Assembly: GCA_964017235.1 (NCBI GenBank)
Contig: OZ024933.1
Coordinates: 63,780,255 to 63,844,254 of the forward strand
DNA length: 64,000 nucleotides
Direction: 5' to 3'
Source: Sabellastarte sp. h YS-2021
Lineage: Eukaryota; Annelida; Polychaeta; Sabellida; Sabellidae
The notes beneath the pieces are model-generated. The model worked only from the letters and a program-made list of their open reading frames with translations. It made no database searches and was not told the DNA's origin. The position numbers were made by a program, and so were the translations under genes. Below, piece after piece: positions 53,440-63,379 of this stretch (position 1 is the stretch's first letter; each line of letters begins with the position of its first letter).

Positions 53440-54395
53440 CTTGTATTAGTGATGTGCTCCAACTTTAGTGCCTACTTTTTACAAGATCTTGCAATTTTAA
53501 TTAGGGGTGCGACCGAGCAGTCGATACTCGCCGAGCGAGGCCAATTTCACGAAAATTCGAGCCCAATTTTAAGGGTCAACTACTCGTGGATATACAACAA
53601 CCTATTATAGCGGTTACGTTTATTAGGAAATAAAAAATAAATAACATACCTTGCTAGCATTAAATCGCATAATCCACAATTTCTAACATAATATTAAGTA
53701 TATTATATGATGACATCAGCTAATTCAAGCGATTCAAAGCTTTTATCTTTATATTTTTGTCGTTTACGGGAGCCGCCATATTGGATGTTGTTTCCTGTAA
53801 TGGTGGATACTAAACTTCGCGAGTGCTCGATGTCGAGTCGAGTTTTTGTCCGCGAGGAATCGACCCGAATTATTTGTACTCGTCACACCCCTAATTTTAA
53901 TGCATGCAGTTTTAGGTTTTTAGGTTCTATCTTTAAGACTGCCGTGCTTGTATACAAGTTCCTACACAGTGGTAACCCCAAGAATTTTGATCCCTTTTTG
54001 ATACCCAGACATAGTGCATATAACACTCGTCGAAGTCAATCTGATGGCATATTTCTTGAGGTTCCCCACTTTGCTTCGGTTTTCAAGTCTCGAAAGCATT
54101 TTGGACTCAGTTTTGCGTATGGTGCACCTATGATTTGGAATGACCTTCCTGATGTGGTCCGCTCTGCAAACTCACTTGCCTCTTTCAGGTCAAAGTTGAA
54201 GTCATACCTCTTTGGAAAAGCATACCCACCCTAAATTTTCCATTCTCCTTCTTTCTCCGCGGTGCTGACCCCTGCAATGTCTCTGGTTTTACGATTATTG
54301 AACTATGTTTTTGTATGATGCGCCTTAGAGTCTGTCTTTTGACAGAGATTAAGCGCTATAAAAGTCCAATTAGAATTAGAATTAGTTATTAACTT
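53440..54395 (+). pseudogene. CR1/L2-like LINE, 3' fragment of the reverse transcriptase ORF
   Basis: 53894-54234 encodes the C-terminal end typical of CR1/L2/Jockey-like non-LTR retrotransposons: KTAVLVYKFLHSGNPKNF, AYNTRRSQSDGIFLEV, FGLSFAYGAPMIWNDLPD, SFRSKLKSYLFGKAYPP, then TAA at 54232-54234. A short 3' UTR with AAGCGCTATAAAAGTCC ends in an ATTAGA microsatellite (54368-54390), as CR1/L2 elements do. The upstream part is interrupted by the hAT MITE at 53502-53893. The copy is 5' truncated, as is usual for LINEs. Confidence 0.85.
53502..53893. mobile_element. hAT-type MITE, 392 bp, inside the LINE fragment
   Basis: Ends TAGGGGTGCGA and TCACACCCCTA, flanked by the exact 8 bp duplication ATTTTAAT (53494-53501 and 53894-53901). 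It is the full-length relative of the 89 bp MITE at 43872-43960. The open frame that crosses its right edge into the LINE is a chance fusion. Confidence 0.94.
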
Positions 54396-55307
54396 ACTGG
54401 CATAAGACATTAAATTATTGCAGAATAATTTATATATTCTTACATATTGTAAGAAGAAAATACACCACGCTTCAACAAAATTAAATTTACTCTAAACTTA
54501 CTGTTATTTCATTTCAGATGCTCTTCAAAGGAATGGTGATGTCAAAGACACTGAAATAATCATAGATGAGGAGCAGCCACTTAAAATACGCCCCTGGCAG
54601 GAAGGGGGTACAAGGACGAAAAAAGGACCTCTGAAATTTAAAAAAACTATAACAAAGCAGTGCTCCTGCTTGAATAATTAGATTTTATGTTCACATTTAC
54701 AAGTAAATACATTAATGAAAAGTAAAAGTAATTTGTGAATACATTGTAATGCCTTTGCAGCAAGGAAATTTCCTGCTGAAACGTCAAGTCAAAAATTTCA
54801 CAATATGTATTTAAATGATTAAATTTAACATAATGTAAGACCACCAAAATTACTATTTTGCCTTACATGTAACTTTGTACTGAAAGTTATTTACATTAGT
54901 TTAATTATACAAGTTTGTAATATATAATTATGAAAATTCAAATCAACCTACTTCATAACTTGACCCAAACATGACATTTAGTCAGACTTTTCCTTTTCAT
55001 ATAAATGGAATTTTTTTAAATTTTATATTATCATTATTCTGTGTTGGTAGGATCTACAAAAGGGATGATTTTGAACCATTTTATAATTGCATTATCTTAA
55101 AATATTTCTTTTTTGAAAGTAAAGCAACAATTTGTGTGATTTTTTTTAACTTTTCTAAAACCTGTGATTTGCTACATTGATTGCAAAAAATTACATTCAG
55201 GGTGTTTACTTCTGACATTCTCTTTCTTTTTTACAGATATTATATACATTACAGACACCTTACCAGTAAATTGACGTTTAATGCTAGTAGCTACAAAATT
55301 AAGATAA
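54396..55307 (+). other. T1 interior with an exon-like stretch at 54518-54681
   Basis: A strong acceptor (TTATTTCATTTCAG ending at 54517) is followed by a frame open to TAG at 54679-54681, reading DALQRNGDVKDTEIIIDEEQ. It could be the last exon of a T1-encoded or captured protein. I do not recognise the protein. The rest is AT-rich and unassigned. Confidence 0.4.
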
Positions 55308-56094
55308 CCCAATAAACATTTTTAAGTTTTGCAAATGTTTGGAAAAGGTTAAAAAATGATGGGTACAAAAACCATTTATAATAAAATGTTTTTAAAACAT
55401 TTTATGCATACTGTTTATTAAACGTTTAATGATAAATGTTTAAAAAAAAATTATAAATGAACATATTAATGTCTGAATAATAATGTGGTCAGAGGTCAAA
55501 TTCAATACATTTTTAAGGTTTCTCACTAATGAAAATATTATTTTTATGTCTAGAATTGTAAGATAGTGGCTAATAAATTGTGCCCAAATTCAATTCTCAG
55601 TTTTAGGACGATTTTTGAAAAAGTCCTCTAAAATCCCCTATTATTGCTCACCGTCATCTTTATGTGGACATGTTTGAAGGTGAAGGTTTAATAAGCATTT
55701 TGAAAATATGGGTTTAAAAAACGTTTTTGACAGAATGTTTTTAAAACATTTGATACACAATGTTTTTAAACATTTTATGTGTATTGTTTATAAACCATTT
55801 CATAATGAATTTTTGAAAAACATTTCCAGCATAACCTTTACTTCATTAGCTATTTTATAAATGTTTAAGAAATGTTTCTAGTCAAATCTAGCTTCTTGGG
55901 TTATGTTATAAACATTTAATAAATGTTTTAAGTAAAAAACATTTGTATATAGAATGGTTAAAAAATGTTTTAAACCATTACACTGTAAATGTTTACTTGA
56001 AAATATTTAGAAAACTGTAAGATAAGTTTGAATAGGTTTTAAAACGTTTTGCAAATGTTTAACCCATTTTAAAATGTTTCAAATGTTTACTGGG
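55308..56094. mobile_element. 787 bp TIR element T2 (CCCARTAAACATTT ends)
   Basis: Ends CCCAATAAACATTT and AAATGTTTACTGGG (13 of 14 paired), flanked by AA (55306-55307 and 56095-56096). The element is packed with AAATGTTT, AACATTT and AAACGTTT repeats near both ends. A related partial copy is at 47987-48440. Ends and subterminal repeats resemble those of T1, so both may belong to one superfamily. Confidence 0.78.
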
Positions 56095-56339
56095 AATACA
56101 TGTTGAGCTAATGCTTTTCAGTTATTTTGTGCAATGGCAGAATAAATAGGTAGACTATGTTGTAATTAACTTGCTTTTACTTCTTAAGTCTATCAAACAT
56201 GTTTCTATAAAGTTTAAAAACCACATGTAGTCTTTACAACATAGAAGACATAGAAAGTGTATATTATAAAAATCAGATAAATAAAAAGTTGTTTTATGAC
56301 TTTCTTTACCTTGGCCTTCTTTGGACTGATGGTCACAAT
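56095..56339. other. T1 right interior
   Basis: AT-rich, no feature recognised. It leads into the CAACGTTG-rich subterminal zone. Confidence 0.4.
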
Positions 56340-56561
56340 ATTTGACTAGAACACAACGTTGAAATTTCCAACATTGAAACAACGTTGAAATCTGCACATT
56401 GGTTTGACGTAAAAATATTGACGTTAACACAACGTCAGATATGAGACGTTGAAACAACATTCTGAATATGACGTCAACCCAATGTGCAGAATTCAACGTT
56501 GGCGCAACATCAGTGTATGACATTGCTTCAACGTTAGATCAATGTTATTTTGCCTGCTGGG

Positions 56562-56917
56562 TCTGCAGAGTAGCCATGCCAATTTTCAAACAAAAAATTT
56601 CTCGCAAAAAATGGCGGCCATTTTGAATTTTCGAATTTCTCGCAAAATTGCAAAACACAAAAATGCTTATATCTCGAAAACCGTGCTAGATAGAGCGATT
56701 TCGACGAAATTTTTGACCCACAGGGTAACTCTGCAGAGTAGCTATGCCAATTTTCAAAAAAATTTTATCTTACCAAAAATGGCGGCCATTTTGAATTTTC
56801 GAATTTTTGCGCAAAAATTGCAAAACACAAAAATGCTAATATTTCGAAAACCGTGCTACATAGATCGATTTCGACGAAATGTTTTATCTTCAGGGTATCT
56901 CTGCAGAGCAGCTATCC
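56562..56917 (-). repeat. 169 bp satellite units, inverted, middle block
   Basis: Continues the unit cut at 51906 (TCTGCAGAGTAGCCATGCC) and adds about two units. Same text as the left block (TGCTTATATCTCGAAAACCG near 56663). Confidence 0.9.
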
Positions 56918-58712
56918 CAAAGAGCTTTCACTTGGTGAAGTTTCAGACCCATAGCTAATTGCTCACCTACTCAAAAAGAGTAAATGCGAATTACCTCTAA
57001 AAGTATTGCAGATGGCCAAGTTTCAAAATGAGTAAATGCGAATTATCTCTTAAAAGTATTGCAGATAGCCAATTTTTCTCAAATAACTCATTCACCTACT
57101 TTTGGAAGAGCTTTCACATGGTGAAGTTTCAGACCCATAGCCAATTACTCACCTACTCAAAATGAGTAAATGCGAATTATCTCTAAAAGTATTGCAGATA
57201 GCCAATTTTTCTCAAATAACTCATTCACCTACTTTTGGGAGAGCTTTCACATGGTGAAGTTTCAGACCCATAGCTAATTATTTACCTACTCAAAATGAGT
57301 AAATGCTAATTATCTGTAAAAGTATTGCGGATACCCAATTTTTATCAAATAACTCATTCACCTACTTTTGGAAGAGCTTTCACATGGTGAAGTTTCAGAC
57401 CCATGGCTAATTACTCACCTACTCAAAATGAGTAAATGCGAATTATCTCTAAAAGTATTGCAGATAGCCAATTTTTGTCAAATTAATCATTCACCTACTT
57501 TTGGGAGAGCTTTCACTTGGTGAAGTTTCAGACCCATAGCTAATTACTCACCTACTCAAAATGAGTAAATGCGAATTATCTCTAAAAGTATTGCAGATAG
57601 CCAATTTTTCTCAAATAACTCATTCACCTACTTTTGGGAGAGCTTTCACTCTGTGAAGTTTCAAACCCATAGCTAATTACTCACCTACTCAAAATGAGTA
57701 AATGCGAATTATCTCTAAAAGTATTGCAGATAGGCAATTTTTCTCAAATAACTCATTCACTTACTTTTGGGAGAGCTTTCACTCTGTGAAGTTTCAGACC
57801 CATAGCTCACCTACTCAAAATGAGTAAATGCGAATTATCTCTAAAAGTATTGCAGATAGCCAATTTTTCTCAAATAACTCATTCACCTACTTTTGGGAGA
57901 GCTTTCACTCTGTGAAGTTTCAGACCCATAGCTAATTACTCACCTACTCAAAATGAGTAAATGCGAATTATCTCTAAAAGTATTGCAGATAGCCAATTTT
58001 TCTCAAATAACTCATTCACCTACTTTTGGGAGAGCTTTCACTTGGTGAAGTTTCAGACCCATAGCTAATTACTCACCTACTCAAAATGAGTAAATGCGAA
58101 TTATCTGTAAAAGATTTGCAGATAGCCAATTTTTCTCAAATAACTCATTCACCTACTTTTGGGAGAGCTTTCACTTGATGAAGTTTCAGACTCATAGCTA
58201 ATTACTCACCTACTCAAAATGAGTAAATGTGAATTATCTCTAAAAGTATTGCAGATAGCCAATTTTTCTCAAATAACTCATTCACCTACTTTTGGGAGAG
58301 CTTTCACTCTGTGAAGTTTCAGACCCATAGCTATTTATTCACCTACTCAAAATGAGTAAATGCTAATTATCTGTAAAAGTATTGCGGATACCCAATTTTT
58401 ATCAAATACTCATTCATCTACTTGTGGGAGAGCTTTCACATGGTGAAGTTTCAGACCCATAGCTAATTACTCACCTACTCAAAATGAGTAAATGCAAATT
58501 ATCTCTAAAAGTATTGCAGATAGCCAATTTTTCTCAAATAACTCATTCACCTACTTTTGGGAGAGCTTTTACTTGGTGAAGTTTCAGACCCATAGATAAT
58601 TATTCACCTACTCAAAATGAGTAAATGTGAATTATCTCTTAATAATTTTTGCAAATAGCCAATTTTTCTCAAATAACTCATTCACCTACTTTTGGAAGAC
58701 CTTTCACACACG
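56918..58712 (-). repeat. 133 bp satellite-like array, inverted, about 13 units
   Basis: Reverse complement of the array at 27606-28850: each unit has GGGAGAGCTTTCACTTGGTG, AGACCCATAGCTAATTACTC, ACCTACTCAAAATGAGTAAA and AAAGTATTGCAGATAGCCAA. Spacing is about 130-134 bp, and one unit near 57800 is shortened. It sits between 169 bp units inside H2, which physically links the two families. Confidence 0.93.
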
Positions 58713-59075
58713 AAAATGAAAAATTGTGAATATCTCGGAAAAGCTATTTCTTCTGCTTTAATGCTCAGCGGGAGATACACGCCACGGCAGTGGTCTTGAC
58801 AAAAATTTTTGTCTCTCCAAAAATGGTGGCCATTTTGAATTTTCAAAGTTTTTGCAAAACACAAAAATGCTTATATCTCGAAAACCGTGCTATATGGAGC
58901 GAACTCAACAAAATTTTGGACCTGCTGGGTATCTCTGCAGAGTAGCCATGCCAATTTTCAAAATTTTTTTGTCTCGCCAAATATAGCGGACATTTTTAAT
59001 TTTTTTATTTTTTGCAAAACACAAAAATGCTTATATCTTGAAAACCGTGCTAGATAGAGCAGACTACGCTGACTT
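58713..59075 (-). repeat. 169 bp satellite units, inverted, right block
   Basis: About two diverged units (ATGCTTATATCTCGAAAACC near 58867; TGCTTATATCTTGAAAACCG near 59029), with the edge units degenerate as expected near an array end. Confidence 0.85.
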
Positions 59076-59211
59076 TGGTTGCCACAACAGTATAAGGCTA
59101 GAAATAAAGCATTTTCTTAATACTTTAGCACTCACCTTTATATCCTTTTCGGGATGCTTTGTTTTTGCTATGCAAAAACATTATCTTTTTTTTTTGCGAG
59201 CGATCCTCTAG
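59076..59211. other. H2 CTAG end region
   Basis: Unique end sequence with the hairpin GTTTTTGC TAT GCAAAAAC at 59161-59179, a T-run, then GCGAGCGATCCTCTAG. The element ends at the G of CTAG (59211). Confidence 0.7.
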
Positions 59212-59480
59212 TTTTGTTTTCATTTTTGTCCAGTCCTGTAGCTATCATGTAAATTCAATATGCCTGTTCAAATTGTTTGAAATTCTGGGCTATCACACCT
59301 GTAAAAAACAGTGGAGCAGGGGGTGGTAAACTATCCATGATTTCTCATGATTGTTGTTTGTTATTCTTCTCGGCAGTAAATATCCAGTCACACAAAATAT
59401 ATTTAACAACTTCTGACAACATGTAATGGTGTGATGGCCAGATTGGGCTCGGATATCTAGGGATACAAATATACTGATAG
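59212..59480 (-). pseudogene. Gypsy gag remnant, left part split off by H2
   Basis: The minus-strand frame at 59212-59285 encodes EQAY, a stop, then IYMIATGLDKNENK, and continues in frame at 51082 across H2. The in-frame TGA shows the gag was already dead or has decayed since. Sequence beyond 59300 has no clear Gag motif. Confidence 0.75.
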
Positions 59481-59759
59481 ACAAAAGGTTACAACATGCT
59501 TTATTTATATTCCGGTCCAGTGTACACTAAAACATAGCACACATATCACTACAGACATCACTGGGTATTATAAATAGATGGTCTCTCAAGCCTGTCCTAT
59601 CATTTAAACATGAACATTCATGGTGAAAACACGTTCGTAATTAAAAAGTATTTTAGCTGAAGGTGACCACAAAATGAACAAAGTATATCATTTGTGGTGT
59701 CGATAGGCCACTCCTTCACTGTTTTGTAGAGTGTACTCGGAATATTCTAGAGGGAAATA
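59481..59759. other. unassigned sequence
   Basis: No gene or repeat recognised. Confidence 0.35.
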
Positions 59760-59767
59760 TTGCTCTA

Positions 59768-60645
59768 GTGCTGAAACAAAAGAAAAGACTGGGAAGGTAT
59801 AAAGACGAACTGCCAGCATTAAGAAAAAATACCTATGACAGAAAAAGAAACAGATTTTGCAAGATGGTGGCTTCCTGCCTGCTTTATTGGCTCTTAGTTT
59901 ACGAACTGTTATTCCTCCACTTGCTAATAAACTGGTTGGGCTTTTGTCACAGTGATGAGTAAATTAATCAAAAAAATTGCTGTGCCCAAGTCATTTTTGA
60001 ACACCAGACTGTGCAGCATTTCGAAGAGGTGCCACAGCTACAGCTATGGCCAGATGAGAAAAGGATATGAGTGGACTCTTAGAAGACCCCACATTGGAAC
60101 CAACTGAAAAATGAATTGATGAAGCTGTACAATAAGTCAATGAATTGTCTGTTGAGTTATAATCGAAAGCAAAACCCTGTAGACCCTTTTCCAGATTTCA
60201 TGGAACCTTTCTAATACCCTAAAGAAGCTTTAGAAGATGACTTGGCCATTACTCTGCCATCTTCTCTGAGGAGTAAAGGGCAGCACCTGTATCAAAAGTT
60301 AAAAGGGACATTACAATGGAATGACAAAGACATAATTTTAACAGAAAACATATTGTCCCATTAGTGGATCACATATACCAGATTTGATTAACTATTCAAA
60401 CACAGAGAAAAATAAAAGAACTCCCAAATGGCTGGGAATACTTGACTCAAAAGCTACAAGAAGCTAACATTCCGGAGAGGTTACTAGGTCATCGTACCCA
60501 GTTTGACTTTTGCCCACAATTACCAAGGAGGTGTGGAAACGCAAAACAGAATCTGAACCAAATGGGAATCAGACCAAGAATGAAAACCAAAAAGAATCTG
60601 AGAAAAAAGTACATATGTGAGAGTACATTAAAGGGAAATTAAGCA
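59768..60645 (+). pseudogene. Polinton-like cassette, upstream small ORF region, broken
   Basis: 59768-59962 encodes a short basic then hydrophobic protein (KKRLGRYKDELPALRKNTYD, then CLLYWLLVYELLFLHLLINW). 60060-60640 carries pieces of a larger protein in more than one frame (NRKQNPVDPFPDFMEPF; SSLRSKGQHLYQKLKGTLQW; LPRRCGNAKQNLNQMGI). I associate this gene order, upstream of the capsid-like pieces, with Maverick/Polinton-like cassettes that invertebrate annotations often call F54H12.2-like loci. Stops and frameshifts make it a relic. Confidence 0.45.
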
Positions 60646-60799
60646 TCCTATCTGTTCTCTCACTATAACGAGAGAGAGACACACCATGAAGGACTTTTAT
60701 CTCTATTAACCAAGCAATACAAAGCACACAGGCAATGCTCCATCGATTTTATCTTATGACCTTATGAACTGGTCGTGAATGGGATGTGGGACTGATAGA

Positions 60800-61632
60800 A
60801 ATTCAACATGTAAGAACATGGTATAATGTCCATTCATATAAATTTGTTCTAATTGGGAATACAACCATACTCATTCCTGGAGGTATTAATGCTGACATAA
60901 AGGATTTAATCAAAACCTTAAATAAAAATAATGAATAGGACCTTGGTGCAAACCTACCGGTCACTGTTGAATTCAGTACAATTGAAGCTACACAAAAAAT
61001 GACACTTAGAATTACAAGAATTGACTCATCAGAGCACTTACCACCATACCTGTATCTTTCCAAAAATTTAAGTGACATGTTAGGATTTCTCATATCAGGT
61101 CCGTTTGAGGCTGGAGATAGAAAATCAGAGTATCCTGCTTACATTGATGGCATACACAGCTTGTATGTTTATTGTGATTTAACTGAACCTGTGGCCGTGG
61201 GAAACACCAATGTGCACCTCCTGAGAATTGTGCCAATCCAAAAGGGTCCTATTGTCACCACCTCCTGTAATCAAGTGTTCTACCATCCAGTGAGGAGAAA
61301 GATTTTTGGATCTTTGAAATCAATATAAGGGGGATACCGTTTGAGGCTGGAGATAGAAAATCAGAGTATCCAGCTTACATTGATGGCATACACCACTTGT
61401 ATGTTTATTGTGATTTTACTGAGCCTGTGGCCGTGGGAAACACCAATGTGCACTTCCTGAGAATTGTGCCAATCCAAAAGGGTCCTATTGTCACCACCTC
61501 CTGTAATCAAGTGTTCTACTATTCAGTGAGGAGAAAGATATTTGGATTTTTGAAATCAATATAAAGGGGGATACAAATGAAATTATTCCATTTGTTGATG
61601 GGAATTCATTCATAACACTTCCCTTTCATTAA
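60800..61632 (+). pseudogene. Polinton-like minor capsid (penton)-type protein, broken, with internal duplication
   Basis: Frame pieces read FVLIGNTTILIPGGINADIK, MTLRITRIDSSEHLPPYLYL, YPAYIDGIHSLYVYCDLTEP, VGNTNVHLLRIVPIQKG and, before a TAA at 61630-61632, GDTNEIIPFVDGNSFITLPF. The LYVYCD..GN...LLRI layout is typical of proteins annotated as F54H12.2-like, which are linked to Polinton/Maverick capsid genes; that link is from memory of the family. A 236 bp segment is tandemly duplicated (61101-61336 and 61337-61572), breaking the frame. A TAG near 60937 is a further break. Confidence 0.55.
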
Positions 61633-61639
61633 AAATGAA

Positions 61640-62670
61640 GCACCAGGAAAGATGCCATTGCACTGGGAACATTCTTGGGACAGAAAGCTCTCAAAGCAGG
61701 CTTTGAATTGGCACAAGATTATTTGGGAAATAATAAAAGGAACAGCAACTAAAGAAATGGTGTAATTTCATCAAGAGCAGTGAAGAAAGGTTGACCTCAC
61801 AGGAAAGCGCTAAAAGAGATATACACTTAAACATGCCCCTGATTCATCCACTTTCATGTGAGTGCAAGAACTGTGAATTGGATTTGTTTGCTGTGCCACT
61901 CACTCAGACCAGTGTTGAAGAAGGGAGTTGGGTAGAATATGGACCAATTATAGCAGTAAAGGGCATGCAGTGATGATTTCATTGAATTTAAAATAGCTGA
62001 GACTGACTGAGTGTAAATAGATTTCAAAAACACCTTCATTCGACTCAAGGTTTAAATTGTGAATGGTGATTGAGAGCCATTGGCTGCCACTGCAGATGCC
62101 CCCCCTTCCAGTTAAGTTTCGGCTGCATGCTTTGTTTAGTCAGATAGACATGAAACTTCATGACATGATGAAGGACACTTTAGTCACCACCTCCAATTGC
62201 GCCTGTCCTTACAAAGATACATAGAAACACTCCTCACTTTTGGGACTGAGAGCAAACAAAGTCAAAAGACACAAATAACTTTTATCTTGACCAATGCAAT
62301 GAGGGATATATCAAAAGAAAGGAGCTTGCCCATGAATGTCCCATGATTGATATGATGGGAAAACTGTACTTGGACCTACATACTCAATCACACACATCAA
62401 GCTGTGCCTAATCAGAGCCACAGATAAGTTTGCCCTAGTCAATCCAACAGATAATACTTTGAAGCTGGATAGTGTTAAAATGATGATCAAAAAAGTTCAA
62501 GTGAATTTGGTCATTCTGACAGCTCATGCAAAAGCCTTAAAATGGATCGAACAGCAAAATACCCCATCACCAGAGATGAATGTAAGATGTGCACAATCAG
62601 TTCAGGCACAAGGAATCATGCAGAAGAAAATTTATATTCAGGTCAAATTCCAAAAAGTATTTTCATAGGT
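61640..62670 (+). pseudogene. Polinton-like capsid-type protein, broken
   Basis: First comes a short piece GQKALKAGFELAQDYLGNNK (about 61665-61745), then LIHPLSCECKNCELDLFAVP and QTSVEEGSWVEYGPII (61830-61950). Further downstream are FALVNPTDNTLKLDSVKMMI and LVILTAHAKALKW (62430-62560). These resemble the larger protein encoded after the penton-type gene in the same kind of locus, probably the major capsid protein. Several stops and frame changes separate the pieces, so nothing functional remains. Confidence 0.5.
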
Positions 62671-63379
62671 AACAAATTGTTATGTAAATCATATAATTGT
62701 TTCACAAACTATTCAATATAAGCTGTGTGCAGATAATATATTTTCTGTGATAAATTTTATTAAGTTGATTTTGGAGGCTGTTATGTCTGTTTTTAATCAA
62801 AGGGAACAATTTATTTATTCTAAATAATGATAAGAAATGTGTACATGCTTTATTTCTTTCATAGTTTTCCAATGATATTTTAATAATAGAAAATTATTAT
62901 GGTTTTCAACAATATTTTAAAACAAAATATGCAATTTTCTTTGTTTTATCATTGACTTACAATGAAATCAGAGGAGATATGTTGATCACTTCAGTACTCA
63001 CTTGTTTACTAGGAAGCTACGATGAAACAGAAAAAAGTATGTTCTTGTATCTTCAGGTAAGTATAGTAAGAACTGAAACAACCAATGACCAAATTCACTT
63101 GAACTTTTTTGATCATCATTTTAACACTATCCAGCTTCAAAGTATTATCTGTTGGATTATATTTTTAATTTCCACCTCTCAGTTTTTACTTGAACTAAAA
63201 CATCAAAAATAACAACTTATTAAATTATTAAATTTAAATGTCCACCTCTCAGTTTTTAATTGAGCTAAACATTAAAAATAAGAAAACTTGCATTTAAATT
63301 AATTACTAAATTTAAATGTCCACCTCTCAGTTATTCAATTGAACTAAAATCAGGCTTCTGCTTCTGTCTTTCACTTCTC
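62671..63379. other. unassigned sequence with a small three-fold repeat
   Basis: The text TCCACCTCTCAGTTTTTA-TTGA-CTAAA occurs three times (63171, 63241 and 63318), about 70-75 bp apart. Otherwise AT-rich, with no gene recognised. Confidence 0.5.

Larger units (their letters stand above)
51907..56561. mobile_element. 4.66 kb TIR element T1 with AACGTTG subterminal repeats
   Basis: Short inverted ends CCCAGCAGACA and TGCCTGCTGGG. The neighbouring satellite units read GGTATCTCTGCAGAG without interruption, which gives a TC two-base duplication (51905-51906 and 56562-56563). Both ends are rich in the palindrome CAACGTTG and relatives (51930-52750 and 56340-56545), typical of transposase-binding subterminal arrays. 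The superfamily is not identified. It contains a LINE fragment, a hAT MITE, an exon-like stretch and a smaller TIR element. Confidence 0.75.
51083..59211 (-). mobile_element. Helitron-like element H2, satellite-bearing, inserted in Gypsy gag
   Basis: An 8129 bp insertion between A (51082) and T (59212), without target duplication, inside the gag frame of the Gypsy remnant. Reading the minus strand, 59212-59300 (IYMIATGLDKNENK) continues in frame at 51082 (KVNVLLHIIGPEAVKIYDSF) when the insert is left out. On the plus strand the insert starts TTAAGCATCCC and ends GATCCTCTAG, followed by T: the Helitron A^T rule and CTAG end. At the left end is a hairpin GCATCCC GCAA GGGACGC. At the right end a hairpin GTTTTTGC TAT GCAAAAAC (59161-59179) lies about 30 bases before CTAG. 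Inside are 169 and 133 bp satellite units and a nested TIR element. Confidence 0.82.

Noticed and set aside
53707..53893. N-terminal part of an apparent 175-residue protein starting MMTSANSSD
   Set aside because: This part lies inside the hAT MITE. Only the portion from 53894 is LINE coding sequence.
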